The notes under the pieces: generated by a model
Told to the model about the DNA's origin: nothing
The model's input: the letters and a program-made list of their open reading frames with translations, nothing else
Database searches by the model: none
Part shown: positions 29,553-40,862 of the stretch, piece by piece
How positions within the stretch are numbered: the stretch's first letter is position 1
Layout: each line of letters opens with the position of its first letter
Position numbers and translations under genes: made by a program
Assembly (NCBI RefSeq): GCF_026212465.1
Contig: NC_080047.1
Span: 41,280,422 to 41,344,421, forward strand
DNA length: 64,000 bases
DNA from: Amaranthus tricolor
Lineage: Eukaryota; Streptophyta; Magnoliopsida; Caryophyllales; Amaranthaceae
Reading direction: 5' to 3'

Positions 29553-32378
29553 ATGGCAACTTTTCCCAAAATTTTGGTCATTGCTATTTTTAGCATGGTG
29601 TGCTCGTTGTTTTGGAACACTAATGTTGTTGATGCAACTAACACCGGCATCACTAGGCACTACAAGTTTGATGTACTTGAAAAAGCTTTTTAGATTTATA
29701 AGGGTTTATTTGTTTGGAAAATGGCCGTCGGCCGGTGTTGTTTGCTGGTTTGACCAGTTGGAAGTATTGGCTGATTTGTTAGCTGATAAGCCAACTGTTT
29801 AAGCCAACTGATATGAACATGTATGATATTTTTACTCCTCTGTCCTATTGAGATTGTTATAACACCTATTAATGTGAGCTTTTGAGTTTAACTACAGCAA
29901 TCTCAGTGGAATGGAGGATGAGTTGTTGACTGTTGATTTTATATATATTAAAGAAAAAGTGAGTCAAAAATTCAAGAGTGAACGAAAAAGCTAGACTTTT
30001 GGTTTTGGCTTAAAGGAAAATTTTTTTACTAAGCCATTATACCAAACACTTTTTATAGTTGTTTGACCACCTAGTTAAAAAGTCAAAAGTCAAAAAAAAA
30101 GCCAATGTAAAAACCATTTTCCACCCACTATGTTATTGTTGAATGCAACACTGAAATAACCTATATCTAACCATTGTGTTTGTAGATAAAGCTACAAAAT
30201 GTGACAAGATTATGCCATACCAAAAGCATTGTGACAGTAAACGGACAGTTTCCAGGGCCTCGAATCGTTGCTCGAGAGGGTGATCGACTTGTTATCAAAG
30301 TCGTCAACCATGTCCGGAACAACATTTCCATCCATTGGTATCTATTACTCACCTTTCGTCGTTGCAAAGTTAGCATTATAAATCTTGGTTGATACAATTT
30401 AAAACTAATCTGCGTGACTGTATAAATAGGCATGGAATCAGACAGCTACTGAGTGGATGGGCAGACGGTCCAGCATACATCACACAATGTCCTATCCAAA
30501 CCGGACAGACTTATGTTTATAACTTCACCATTATTGGGCAGCGAGGGACACTTTGGTGGCATGCTCACATTTCGTGGCTAAGATCAACCCTCTATGGACC
30601 TATCATTATTCTCCCAAAACGCGGTGTTCCTTACCCTTTTTCTCAGCCTTATAAGGAAGTTCCACTTATGTTTGGTAATGCGTGTAGCTCATATTATACT
30701 GCTATACCCTATGTTACTCGGACTCTTCATTTTGCTTCATGTAACCATGTCCGATCCTTGATGCTCAGACATTGGTATGGCACTTAGACACTCCAAATTA
30801 GGCGGAAAATTAAATATGTAGACGCATCCGACACTTGAACACGTACCAGTATCTGACACCAGCACCCAAGTCCAAGTAACATAGGCTATACCGATTTCTA
30901 AGTACATGTTTTAGTTCTAATTTGTGGTTGGGAATTGCAGGAGAATGGTGGAATGCGGATCCTGAAGCAGTGATTGCGCAAGCATTGCAAACAGGAGGCG
31001 GCCCAAATGTATCGGATGCCTACACCATCAATGGCCTTCCTGGACTATTATACAATTGCTCCGCAAAAGGTATCTATCTATCTATCTATACGTATATATA
31101 CATACAAAAAAGTCGATGATCATGTATTCATGTATGTGCAGATACATTCAAGTTGAGTGTAAAACCGGGGAAAACTTACCTCCTTAGACTGATAAACGCG
31201 GCACTAAATGATGAACTATTTTTCAGCATAGCAAATCACACTCTTATCACAGTGGATGTAGATGCCATCTATGTTAAGCCCTTCGAAACAAATACAATTA
31301 TCATAACACCCGGTCAAACCACCAATGTTCTGCTCAAAACCAAGCCTTATTATCCTAATGCTGACTTTCTTATGATGGCTCGGCCTTATGTTACTGGAAA
31401 TGGGACTTTCGATAACTCAACAGTCGCGGGAATCCTTCACTACAACCACCCAAAACAATCAACGAAGCTTCGTGTTTTTAAGCCCACATTACCAGCTCTA
31501 AGAGACACATCTTTTGTTACTAATTTTACTAGTAAACTTAGAAGTCTAGCAAATGCAGAGTATCCTGCTAATGTACCTAAAAATGTCGATAAACATTTCT
31601 TTTTTACGATTGGGTTAGGAACAAACCCGTGTCCAAAAAATCGAACATGTCAAGGCCCGAGTAATAAAACCATGTTTGCTGCAGCTGTTAACAATGTGTC
31701 CTTTGTTATGCCTTCAAAAGCTCTTCTACAAGCCCATTTTTTGCATCAAAATAATGGGCTTTATTCCACTAGTTTTCCCTCCTCACCTTTAATTCCCTTT
31801 AACTACACCGGAACGCCTCCTAACAATACGATGGTGATAGACGGGACTAAGATGGTTGTTCTTCCTTTCAACACGAGTGTCGAGCTCGTGTTGCAGGATA
31901 CAAGTATACTTGGGGCTGAAAGTCATCCCCTTCATCTTCATGGGCTCAATTTCTATGTGGTTGGTCAAGGATTTGGAAATTTTGATCCTAATAAAGACCC
32001 TGCTAAGTACAATCTTGTTGACCCTGTTGAGAGGAATACCGTTGGAGTTCCTGCTGGTGGGTGGGTTGCTATTCGTTTCCTTGCTGATAATCCAGGTATA
32101 GTAATATTCATATCCTTAAAATATCAATCTGACTCAAATATTGTTGGGATGGTTTATCCCACGTCGATGAATTAAAGATAGTGTGCACACTTTATAGTAG
32201 AGCTCTTTCACTCATTCTCATATGGTTTTGGGATGATGTGTATACAGGAGTTTGGTTCATGCATTGCCATTTGGAAGTTCACACAAGCTGGGGATTGAAG
32301 ATGGCTTGGGTTGTGGAAGATGGAAAACATCCTAATCAAAAGCTGCCACCACCACCACAAGATCTGCCTAAGTGCTAG
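29553..32378 (+). CDS. LAC17: Laccase, LAC17-like, 6 exons
   Basis: Exons: 29553-29672, 30186-30337, 30430-30674, 30941-31069, 31142-32095, 32248-32378; introns are GT..AG and the joined frame gives 576 aa, the usual plant laccase length. An N-terminal signal peptide (about residues 1-31) sends it to the wall. The four copper-binding segments are intact: HWHG at 90-93, WWHAH at 133-137, HPLHLHG at 477-483 and [11 protein letters not shown] from 539, with Leu as the axial residue ten after the type-1 Cys. Blocks such as [28 protein letters not shown] and [18 protein letters not shown] match the LAC17 group best. Family role: oxidation of monolignols during lignin polymerisation. Several NxT/S sites suggest N-glycosylation. 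Introns 1 and 5 contain transposon sequence. Confidence 0.93.
29696..30115. mobile_element. hAT/foldback-type MITE in laccase intron 1 with nested Stowaway
   Basis: Left GGTTTATTTGTTTGGAAAAT and right sequence ending AAAAACCATTTTCCAC are weakly inverted. The interior phrases (GTTTGACCAGTTGG, GAAAAAGTGAGTC, GTTTGACCACCTAG) resemble the 600-bp foldback element at 7625-8224. Boundaries are approximate. Confidence 0.5.
29835..29922. mobile_element. Small Stowaway-like MITE
   Basis: CTCCTCTGTCCTATTGAGATTG-like left end and CAATCTCAGTGGAATGGAGG right end are inverted repeats; the element is about 88 bp and preceded by TA. Confidence 0.55.
30800..30890. repeat. Dispersed repeat fragment in laccase intron 3
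   Basis: The phrase CATCCGACACTTGAACACGT with ATCTGACACCAGCACCC is GC-richer than the rest of the intron and reads like a known type of plant interspersed repeat. Weak assignment. Confidence 0.3.
32142..32240 (+). mobile_element. TRIM-family LTR fragment in laccase intron 5
   Basis: TGTTGGGATGGTTTATCCCA, then CGTCGATGAATTAAAGAT, GTGTGCACACTTTATA and CATATGGTTTTGGGATG follow the same order as the LTR-like blocks at 49838-50025 and 62601-63032. The 3' third of that LTR is missing. The fragment runs to within about 10 bp of the intron 5 acceptor. Confidence 0.75.
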
Positions 32379-32711
32379 ATGTTGTTTTGTGACAACAGAC
32401 AAGTTTCTGACTAGAGTCTCTAGCAGAGATTGATCGTGCATTTTCCCTGAATTGCTAACCCTTTACTACTCCGTACATTTTAGTTTGTCTTAAGTTTGAA
32501 TTTTTTTTATTTTGTAATTTGTTTTCTCGTTTTATTTTCTTTTAAGATTCATTTTGAATGACACATAGTTATGAATTTTTTTTAATGCATGAGTGTAACT
32601 TCCATGTAAGTTAATTCGAAGGAAATATCTTGAATTGAATTTATCTATTTTACATTTTTTCCTAAGTAATATGCATTATTATAAAAAAACAAAAGGATTA
32701 TGTTATTACAG
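32379..32711. other. Laccase 3' flank
   Basis: AT-rich 3' UTR and downstream DNA; nothing else recognised. Confidence 0.4.
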
Positions 32712-32890
32712 TTCGTCTTGTATGAGACTGTCTTATCATGAGACGCCCATATAATTAGCTTATTTCTCTAATTATAAGTGAAATAATTACTTTAATAAAT
32801 TAAAAGTACATGAACTCTTTTTATCTTTTATTCTGGATCAAAAATAAATGAGACCACCCTGAGTCAGTGTATGCAAGACTTATTCTTTAT
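32712..32890. mobile_element. MITE of the 'GAGAC..GTCTC' family, copy 4
   Basis: The left end is CGTCTTGTATGAGACTGTCT and CATGAGACG; the right end is ATGAGACCACCCTGAGTC and GCAAGACTT. The interior has ATATAATTAGCTTATTTCTC. Confidence 0.6.
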
Positions 32891-33404
32891 TCAAGACATA
32901 CTCGTTAAAAGAGAATAAGAAGGTACCACACTTTGGTGGCCGGCATGCCCAAATTTCACATCAAAGTAATGTTTGTTTCATAGTAAAAGCTAATTCCAGT
33001 CTGTTTTTTATGTTGATGCACGAACATATGAGACTTTCTTTCAACAAAATCCTCATACTAAGACCCACAAACCAATCCTAAATGTGGGGAAAGTTATTAC
33101 AACTATGCAACTAATGTAACTAGTTACAAAGGTACAATAGAACCAAAAGTAAATAGATCAACTAACAAGTCTTTTAAGTTTAGGTTTTTTGTAAATTACA
33201 GATTTGATGTTTATTTTTTGCGAATTATAGCCTTGAAAATATCAAAGTGTACACCATTCGAGTCAAGTGATCGTTGACCAACCCACATGACCTTTGATTA
33301 TCCTAAATGACTGTTGACTATACTAATTACCTTTGACTTTTGTTGACCACCTAATCACCTTTGACTTTCCTAATTACCAAGTGTACCCTTGTGTTTTAGC
33401 ATTT

Positions 33405-33757
33405 TAATGGTGTTTTTACCCATTATAACGATATTTTTTCAAAATACGGACGTCACAATTATCTTGATGGGATAACTCTTCCGGAAATTTGGTCGAAACA
33501 AGTACTTATTCGCCTATTTCATAGCACGTAAACCGAAAAAGATATCTAATGTCGTTTTTACCTATCATAACGATATTTTTTTTTAAAAACGGATGTCATG
33601 ATTATCTTTATGTGATAACTTTTTCGAAAATCCGGTCAAGTACTTATTTGTCTTTTTCCCGACAGCTAAATCGAAAAAGATATTTAACGTCTTTTTTACC
33701 CATCATAACGATATATTTCCAAAAAACGGACATCGCGATTATCTTTATGGGGCAACT
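33405..33757. repeat. ~140-bp tandem repeat, two and a half copies
   Basis: The marker TTTTTACCCATTATAACGAT recurs at 33414, 33556 and 33694 (periods 142 and 138 bp), each followed by a CGGA(C/T)GTC block and a GATAACT block. The third copy stops after about 60 bp. A diverged single unit is seen at about 49093-49200. Confidence 0.85.
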
Positions 33758-34235
33758 CTCCTTTAACATCATTTTCCATTTCTATATATGTCTTTTTCAT
33801 GTTGCATCATTTTTATTTTTGAACATTGGCCTACCATTTTTTTTAATGTCATCCTTACATTCTAACTTTCTATTTATTTACACAATTCACCCTCTATTTT
33901 CATGTCTTAGCAAATATCTACGTTTTTCTTTAAACAAACAACTCACTCTCACTTTGCTATTATCCCAAAGATAGAGAAAAATATATAGTAAATGGTAATA
34001 AATCACAATCTACTACAACTTTTTGTGGCTTACAAGTGATGAAAAGGCATAGTAAGATCCCTAATGCCTCTCAAGGTTGGTACTTGGTACACATAAAGAG
34101 CAGCTGTCCATTACTTCCATTTGTTATTAGGTGTACACCCAAAACAATCCTTAAACTTAAAGGCAAACCTACCCTTATACAAGTACTTCATATAAACATC
34201 CCTAACTTCCCATATATGCATCTCATCTTCTAGAA

Positions 34236-34445
34236 ATGGCATCAAACCATTTAATTAAGATTAGGGCTATAATGGTGCTAGCTACGGTCATGGCGGTCGT
34301 AAGCATGGTTATGGTTAAGGGTCAAGAAACGGGGACTGGGTTGTCCCCTTTGCCTGCAGCTGAAGCTGGAAATGGCTTTGTATTGCCAATTTCAGGAACA
34401 TTGCTTATGTCTTCTGTCTTAATGTCTCTAATTGCTGTATTCTGA
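34236..34445 (+). CDS. AG-peptide-like protein 1
   Basis: A 69-aa single-exon protein. It has a charged N-terminus, a hydrophobic signal segment ending near VMVKG, a short mature part starting QETGTGLSPLPAAEAG, and a C-terminal hydrophobic segment preceded by small residues, the layout of a GPI-anchored arabinogalactan peptide. Pro/Ala content of the mature core is the lowest of the four paralogues here, so glycosylation may be limited. It shares the Q-E start and the GFxLPxS block with the genes at 36968, 48565 and 57950. A TATAAA is at 34191, only 45 bp upstream of the ATG. Family role: cell-surface proteoglycan; exact function unknown. Confidence 0.78.
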   Translation: MASNHLIKIRAIMVLATVMAVVSMVMVKGQETGTGLSPLPAAEAGNGFVLPISGTLLMSSVLMSLIAVF

Positions 34446-34705
34446 GTTTATATGGTTTTCATATATGCTTGTATTTTCTTTTGGTTTGCATATGGATGGA
34501 CTACCTTATAGAATTCTTTTGGTTTCTTCTATTGAGTAATAATTGGTTCACTACTACATAATATAAAAGTATTACATATTCTACTATATATAGGTGTACT
34601 TGTCTATGGTTTATTGACATGATTGTGTAGAATATATGAGTCAAGACATTGGATATATATGTGTTCATTTCCATTTATTTTTGTTGATTTTTCTTTCACA
34701 AATTA

Positions 34706-35145
34706 TCTTGGAGTCTCAACCGTCAGCTTAAGCTTTTGGTTGAGTTGATTCCTTGACATGGTATCAGAAGCCAATGTGACAAGAGGTCACGGGTTCGAAT
34801 CTCAACCACCCCTCATTTAAAGTGGAATATTCAGCCCCTATGCGCATCCACACTTCTAGCCCAAAAGGCTCTCGTGTAAGGGGGTCTGTTATCATCATCA
34901 TTATCATCATCTTACCCAGTGTATCCCGCTCATAGAAAAACGATGGACAAGATCTGGGGAGGGAAGGACGGCGGCAACTCATACCCATAAAGGAAAGCGC
35001 GACCAAAGGAGTCCCCCAACTTGAGAAAGATAAGAAGACGTAATTACACGAGAAAGATAAAATAAATACATATAAATAAAATAACATATATATGTTAGAG
35101 CCTCAACCATCAGCTTAAACTTTTGATTGAGTTGAAATTTTGACA
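34706..35145 (+). mobile_element. Degraded TRIM, same family as 59195-59483, with a nested SINE-like piece
   Basis: The LTR1 tail (CTCAACCGTCAGCTTAAGCT) ends at 34758, followed by primer site TGGTATCAGAAGCC, GGTCACGGGTTCGAATCTCA and a purine tract (GTAAGGGGG). LTR2 is 35093-35145 (TGTTAGAGCCTCAACC..TTTTGACA). Between tract and LTR2 lies about 200 bp of foreign sequence. The LTR1 start is eroded. Confidence 0.7.
34889..35043 (-). mobile_element. SINE-like insert inside the TRIM
   Basis: On the minus strand a body with CTTCCCTCCCCAGATCTTG and ATGAGCGGGATACACTGGG is followed by a GAT-rich tail. The order resembles the 3' half of Au-type plant SINEs. No target duplication identified. Confidence 0.4.
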
Positions 35146-36459
35146 TTTTATATGTGAGTTAAATAGCTTATCTAACTCAAATTTTCTCTTACAAAAGTAA
35201 TTATTTTTCATTTTGCTAAAAATAATGTGTTTTGTCAAAATTAATTTATTTCTGTATAGGTCTACTAGATTATGATCCATTAACAAATTTCTCACGTAAA
35301 ATTTAGATTTGATTGGTGTATGTTTTGATTTTGGGTTGACTTTTATTGTTTGAATTAAGGTGAGTATTTGTTTAAATTGGTTCGATTAAGAATGAGCTTA
35401 GTGATTTAGTTTGATTCGGATCCAATCACAAAATTAAGCGAATATAAAATTAGTTTTGGTTACAACTTACATACAAGTATGGATAACATGCAAGTACAAT
35501 TTGTTGTTTTGCACCGCATTTGTCCAAATTAAGACATATATGTAATATGAGTATGAATTTTGTTGGTATATGTGAGTATTAAAAGTATTATCCACTATAA
35601 ATAATATAGACGTAATCACAATAGAATAAAAATCGGCCTTTTATAAGAAGTAGTATATGATTTTTAAGTATGAATGCTAAATAAATGATTGCGAATAAGT
35701 AATGATTCACACGTTTCTAATAGTGAATTAGTCCAAGAATCCCAAGTTTCCGGCTAGCCGTTTCAAAATTCAAGCCGTCCAACCTTAAGACAGCCACGTA
35801 ATTGAAGATTTTCAATAGAGCTTTTAAGTTTTATAGCGAACATAATGAAAAATATTTGTATAATCAAATGTCACATTTATTTTTTGATTTATTTTTATAA
35901 ATCACTCTTTGTTCGTATTTTATTCTCAATTTAAAAGTTAAAGTATAGCTTTTTTGAAATTTTATTTGATTTGTCTCTCAATTTAAATTTTTTTAATATC
36001 AATTTTTCGTCATTTTGAACTAAGCATAATTAGATATATTTAGAATTAAAGTGGTACAACGAAAAATGTGCGAAATCTAATTGGACATTTGATTTATTAG
36101 GAGGGAGTAATAAATACATGACTCGTTCAATCAAACCCGACCAATCAATCTAACATGGATGATTAAATACTGATTGACTTTAAAGCGAACCATCACAATC
36201 AAGCAAATGACTTTTATTTTATAAAATCAAAAAATATTCAAATGCAAATAAATTATTTTAAATAGCAAATGACTTTTATGTTTTGACACAAATTAAGAGT
36301 TAGTTATACATAAAAATCAATATATAATCTCAAACCTAACACCAAAGGTTAATAATTATATATTTTGTTAAACTTATTATACACTAAATGTCTTTTATTT
36401 AGAAATGATGAAAGATTTATTTATTGAAACTCAATGAGAGCACAATTGATAAAAAAATA

Positions 36460-36461
<2 letters not shown>
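35146..36461. other. Intergenic, mostly featureless
   Basis: A lone MITE-type end (TTAGGAGGGAGTAATAAAT) is at 36096-36115. No gene or RNA recognised. Confidence 0.4.

Positions 36462-36509
<48 letters not shown>
36462..36509. repeat. (AT)n microsatellite
   Basis: Uninterrupted 48-bp AT run. Confidence 0.95.
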
Positions 36510-36511
<2 letters not shown>

Positions 36512-36825
36512 CATGAGGGCACCTAGATCCGCCCATAATTAAAATTACATATGATGTATGTTAATAAAACTCAATTGATAACAACATATTCTCTCAAACT
36601 TCACCTTATGTAACAGATTGACAGTCACTTAATGATATTTATATAATGAAATATTATTGTATTATAATATAATGATTAATCCATCCAAGATGTGTAATTT
36701 CCAAGCAACATGACATGTGAACTTCTAGAACATGATTGATTGTCACTCATCTTCTTAGCCCCAGATGATCATAAGCCAACCAATCTCTGTGACACTTTCA
36801 AGCTTGCACCAATCTGTCAGTCTTC

Positions 36826-36860
36826 TTGTGTGGGCCCCTTTTTACTCCTTTAAAAGCCCC
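36826..36860 (+). promoter_or_regulatory. Core promoter candidate of AG-peptide 2
   Basis: GTGGGCCCC (36832-36840) followed about 15 bp later by a TATA-like TTTAAAAG. The same arrangement (GTGGGCCC, then TTTATAC) precedes the paralogue at 48565. TGGGCC/GGGCCC are known plant promoter elements; the link is inference. Confidence 0.45.
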
Positions 36861-36967
36861 TCTTCACCCAATTCCTTCATTCATATTTCATCTTCTCCAA
36901 CAATTACCCAACTAATTACCACAAAAAAACACCACCATCTTTCTTATTCTCCAATTGATCATCAAGA

Positions 36968-37177
36968 ATGGCAGGAGCTATTAAAATGAATGCATTAACC
37001 ATATTTGTTGCTGCTGTTTTAGCAATAGTTGGGGCAGTAAATGGTCAAGATTTGGTTCCATCACCCGGACCCGCACCCGGACCCGCACCCGGATCAGGGA
37101 TCTCTCTACCCGTTTCTACTGCTCTTATTGCATTCTCTCTTATTTTCTCCGTTTTTTCTATCATCTTCAAGCACTAA
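36968..37177 (+). CDS. AG-peptide 2
   Basis: A 69-aa single-exon protein: signal peptide of about 26 residues ending AVNG, then a very short mature region QDLVPSPGPAPGPAPGSG rich in Ser-Pro/Ala-Pro/Gly-Pro, the type of motif hydroxylated and arabinogalactan-glycosylated. A C-terminal hydrophobic GPI-type segment ends in KH. The three-fold GPAP run comes from a CCCGGACCCGCA nucleotide repeat (37064-37093). Closest local relative is the gene at 48565 (shared LPVSTA and FSxxFSVFSxIxKH end). Expected to be a GPI-anchored wall or plasma-membrane proteoglycan; no specific role can be given. Confidence 0.88.
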   Translation: MAGAIKMNALTIFVAAVLAIVGAVNGQDLVPSPGPAPGPAPGSGISLPVSTALIAFSLIFSVFSIIFKH

Positions 37178-38880
37178 TAACAGATATTCATATTCATATT
37201 CTATTCTTTTTTTTATGCAGTTTTTGTTTGATGTAAATTGCTCCTATTTATTTGATCAGATTCATACTCCATTATCTATGATTTGATCGCATTCATTATT
37301 CTTTGTATCAATTATTAATAAAATTTAAAACTTTTGACAATTTTGTTGAGCATTGATAAAATTATAGTTCTTCCGTTATATATTACTTAGCAACAATAGT
37401 AGATAATGCACTATTTATTCATCACTCTTAATTTATGATTAATTTTTAATTTACAAGTTTAAAAGATAGTCCAGTGGAATTTTGTTTTATTCGTCTCAGA
37501 TTATTAATATAAAATTTTAATGATTTTTATTATCTATTATGAATATAAAGGATTAAACTAGTACATTAAACTGTATGAAAAGTCAAACAACCATAACTAT
37601 TTTGTCAAATATCTCCTTAAACAATCGCTTATCTAGTTAACTTAAAAGCCAACAAAAACAAACATTAGTACTACAACTAGTCAAATAAGTCAACGAAAAA
37701 TAGGCAAAAATACTAAAGCTAATGAAATTTGTAGATATTGTATTTCCAGGATTATATACTCGCATTTACAACAAGTTCAACCCTAATAATTTAACATATA
37801 TAAAGATACATAATCAATAAAATTTTATTTAATTCATCTTGTAAAATTTGTCATAATTTACACAATTAAATACTTATTTTACTCCAGTAATTAAAAGAGT
37901 GCGTTTTAAATAACATGAAAACAATAAATTTAACAACTATTTAAGATAAGTATAATTTATTTTGTTAATTAATTATACACAAAAATTCCTAATCAATAAT
38001 TATAATTTATAATCATTCTAAAAAGACAATACAAATAACAATAAAGTAATTAAAATAAAAAAAATTAGATCTTAAAAGTTTCATCCTATTTAATTCTTCA
38101 CATAAGATAATTTATTAGTATTATAAATCACCGTTATGTACGGAGGATCAGATAAGCATTCCTAATGCCATGTACCAACCAATTGGTCATGAATCAATCC
38201 ATTTGGCACCGCCCAAAATTTGGCCAGTTCATTATTTACCGGTTATCACTGTCGTATTACACATGTACTTTCAATTTTCACCAACCTTATTATTCCCTTG
38301 CATGCATCTCTTAATAAACGTATATATTAAGAAATAGTTTGTGAAGATGACAAATGAAACAGTTAATTCATTAAAGCTTAATATATGTTTATATTTACAT
38401 TTTTCTCATGGATTGATTTAATTAAATGGTCCCGTAAAAAGACCGTCTCTTATAAGAATTTGTGCAAATAAAAAATGCGTGAATATATAATTGAATAATA
38501 CTCCATCTTATTCACTATTTTTATCTTATTATTTGATTTATTAATACTATTTTTTAATTTGTATTTTATTTTTAATCTAATCTATAATTTAAAACATAAT
38601 TAAATGGATATTCCATTCATTTCAATGGAAATTTTATTAAAATCAACATTTTATAAGTTTTAATTTAAAATAATTTGAGACATTTACGATTGAATATGTA
38701 CATTGACAAACATACAAAACCAAATGGACCAATAATAGTAAATAGGAGAAACTATTAAAAAAGAGAATAAATACATAAAGAGAATAAAAGATATTAATTG
38801 TCAAAATAATGTATAATTAAATGACATTGCTTGAATTTGGGCAAATTTCAAATAACAAATAAATTTAATTTTAATTTTTA

Positions 38881-38884
<4 letters not shown>
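37178..38884. other. Intergenic, nothing recognised
   Basis: AT-rich. A truncated end of the GAGAC MITE family (AAAGACCGTCTCTTATAAG) is at about 38438. No gene found. Confidence 0.4.

Positions 38885-38949
<65 letters not shown>
38885..38949. repeat. (AT)n microsatellite
   Basis: 65-bp AT run. Confidence 0.95.
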
Positions 38950-38956
<7 letters not shown>

Positions 38957-39199
38957 TAATTTATTATTTTATGCAAATTATTTATAAAAAATAAAATGGA
39001 GTCATATTTGATTTGGATGAATATAGAAAACTTAAAAGAGCTCTAAAGCAAAATCTTGGACCCATTCCAACGTTACTCCATGTCAATATAGTTGTCACTC
39101 TCAGGAGACTTAAGCAGCCAATATGGCTCTCAATAATAAGCCTTTATATATCTCTTTTTTACAATCTGTATTTTATTTGGTCATAGTATTTTGCTAGAA

Positions 39200-39880
39200 A
39201 TTAACTATGATTTGTATCTAATATGATATTATAATCGGGTCCTATGAGGTCACACATATAAATAATCGATCGGATATATATTTACACCAAGAACATAAAA
39301 TGCTTATTGGATACTTAAAGTATGAGGAGTTATACATAAATTGATTATATGTTTAATTGTGAATTAAAGCATGCACTTAATCATCATAAGTATTACTTGA
39401 AATGTGAAGAGTTACTAGTGGTTTATTGTGTGTTTTAATTAGGAATTAAAACAAACATTATTTATTAACATTAAGACATGTAAAGGTTACATGTAATGCT
39501 ATATGAAGAGGTGATACATGGTGTATAAATAGATGCATTTTGTTTATCTTTTACATAAACATTATCATTTCGAGTATTCTCTACACACTCATATTCTCCA
39601 CCTAAAAAAGTAATGAGAAAAGGGCTTTTTCTTATTCCGCACTAGCATGCGTGGTGATTTATTCGATGCTTGTGGACCAACATTAGAGGAACGACATTTG
39701 ACGTTCTATTATCTCTATTTTGGTATATTTCATACTCGATTATATAACGTGGAATTCACACATCAAGGGTATGATATTCTTTATAATTGGTAATTCATAT
39801 TATGATATACATGCTATTCTGTTTAGATGTTAAGAAATAGTTTCTTGTAATTCTATTTCACGCATCTATATTCCTACAGT
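39200..39880 (+). mobile_element. Candidate solo LTR (Copia type)
   Basis: Phrases in order: ATAATCGGGTCCTATGAGG, a TATA box GTGTATAAATAGATGC at 39518-39533, ATATTCTCCACC, GTGGACCAACATTAGAGGA and CGACATTTGACGTTCTATT, ending near ATTCCTACA. This order resembles U3-R-U5 of long Copia LTRs. No internal region, primer site or clean target duplication adjoins it, so exact edges are unknown. Confidence 0.45.
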
Positions 39881-40094
39881 ATCTTCTGTTCCACTTATTT
39901 TACATTATTTGGGAAAATATTACGATTTATGAGAGTTTATTTATCTAAATGATGTAAAATGAATGTAATAGAAGAGTATTAATAATGTATTTGTAGTATA
40001 TTTATCATTTGTTTCCATTATTTATGAATAATTCCAATGTCATTTACACATTTTTCTTTCTCTTGCTTGCGGATTTGGTTTTATTACTATCATA

Positions 40095-40378
40095 CTACCT
40101 CCGTTCTTTTAATCTTGCTTTATTTGACCATTGTACATTATTTATTAGCAAATTTGACTCTTATATTGTCGTTAATTTATAAGTTAAAAACATAGCCATA
40201 TAACATCTTGTTTGAATATTAATTTGTAGTTTCCATAGTTTTTGATAAACATAAATAGCGATATAAAGAATTGAAAACTAATTCATTTATAAGTTAAAAC
40301 ATAATTTATTTATAAAAAGCTAATCATAATAACTAATTAATTAAAAGATTTGGTGATTTTTGAACGAAAGTAAAGATA
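40095..40378. mobile_element. Eroded Stowaway-like MITE
   Basis: Left CTACCTCCGTTCTTTTAATC and right TTTTTGAACGAAAGTAAAG are degenerate inverted ends. Confidence 0.4.
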
Positions 40379-40589
40379 GCGAGTTATAATTGCTAACATG
40401 TGCATCTAGTTCATTTATAAGGTTGTGAGTTGTGACTTTGTGTGCAAACGACTAAAAACCCCTTTCGTGCTTACTTAGCTTGCAATCATAATTTATAAAG
40501 TGTCACCCTGAACTAATTAATTTGCATAGGATAAAAATAAATTTCAAAATACGTGAATAAGAAGAAAAAGTAAGATAATTGATAACACT

Positions 40590-40862
40590 TCGTTTTGACG
40601 AGACCGTCTCATAATGAGATTGTCAATTTAAGTCGGTCCAATTCGCTCGTGTAAGAATCTGGGTATTTTTTTGATTTTCTGAGCATTTTTCAATTTTGAT
40701 CTTAAAGGTATCAATTTTGACCTTAAAGGTATCAATTTTGAAAATTGATACCTTAAAGGTCAAAATTAATAAATGCTCAGAGAATTAAAATGTTGTTACA
40801 CATGCGAATTAGGCCAGCCCAAATAACAGTCTCATAATGAGATCGTCTTGTCCAAGTTTTGG
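40590..40862. mobile_element. Foldback MITE of the 'GAGAC..GTCTC' family with a perfect central palindrome
   Basis: Outer ends GACGAGACCGTCTCATAATG and TCTCATAATGAGATCGTCTT are inverted. Inside, left and right halves pair through ATTTTCTGAGCATTTTTCAA versus the reverse. The centre is a perfect palindrome: 21-bp arms 40719-40739 and 40741-40761 around one G. Confidence 0.75.

Noticed and set aside
33405..33757. CRISPR-like spaced repeats
   Set aside because: Eukaryotic context, 140-bp units without unique spacers; an ordinary tandem repeat.
34785..34805. tRNA-like B box (GGGTTCGAATCTC) at 34.8 and 59.3 kb
   Set aside because: No A box or cloverleaf around it; it sits just inside a TRIM primer site, so it is retroelement sequence, not a tRNA gene.
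34764..35087. A 107-aa minus-strand frame
   Set aside because: It covers the TRIM interior and the SINE-like insert; non-coding element sequence.
40590..40862. microRNA precursor
   Set aside because: The hairpin is symmetrical over its full length and repeated as a MITE family; there is no evidence for a single mature small RNA.
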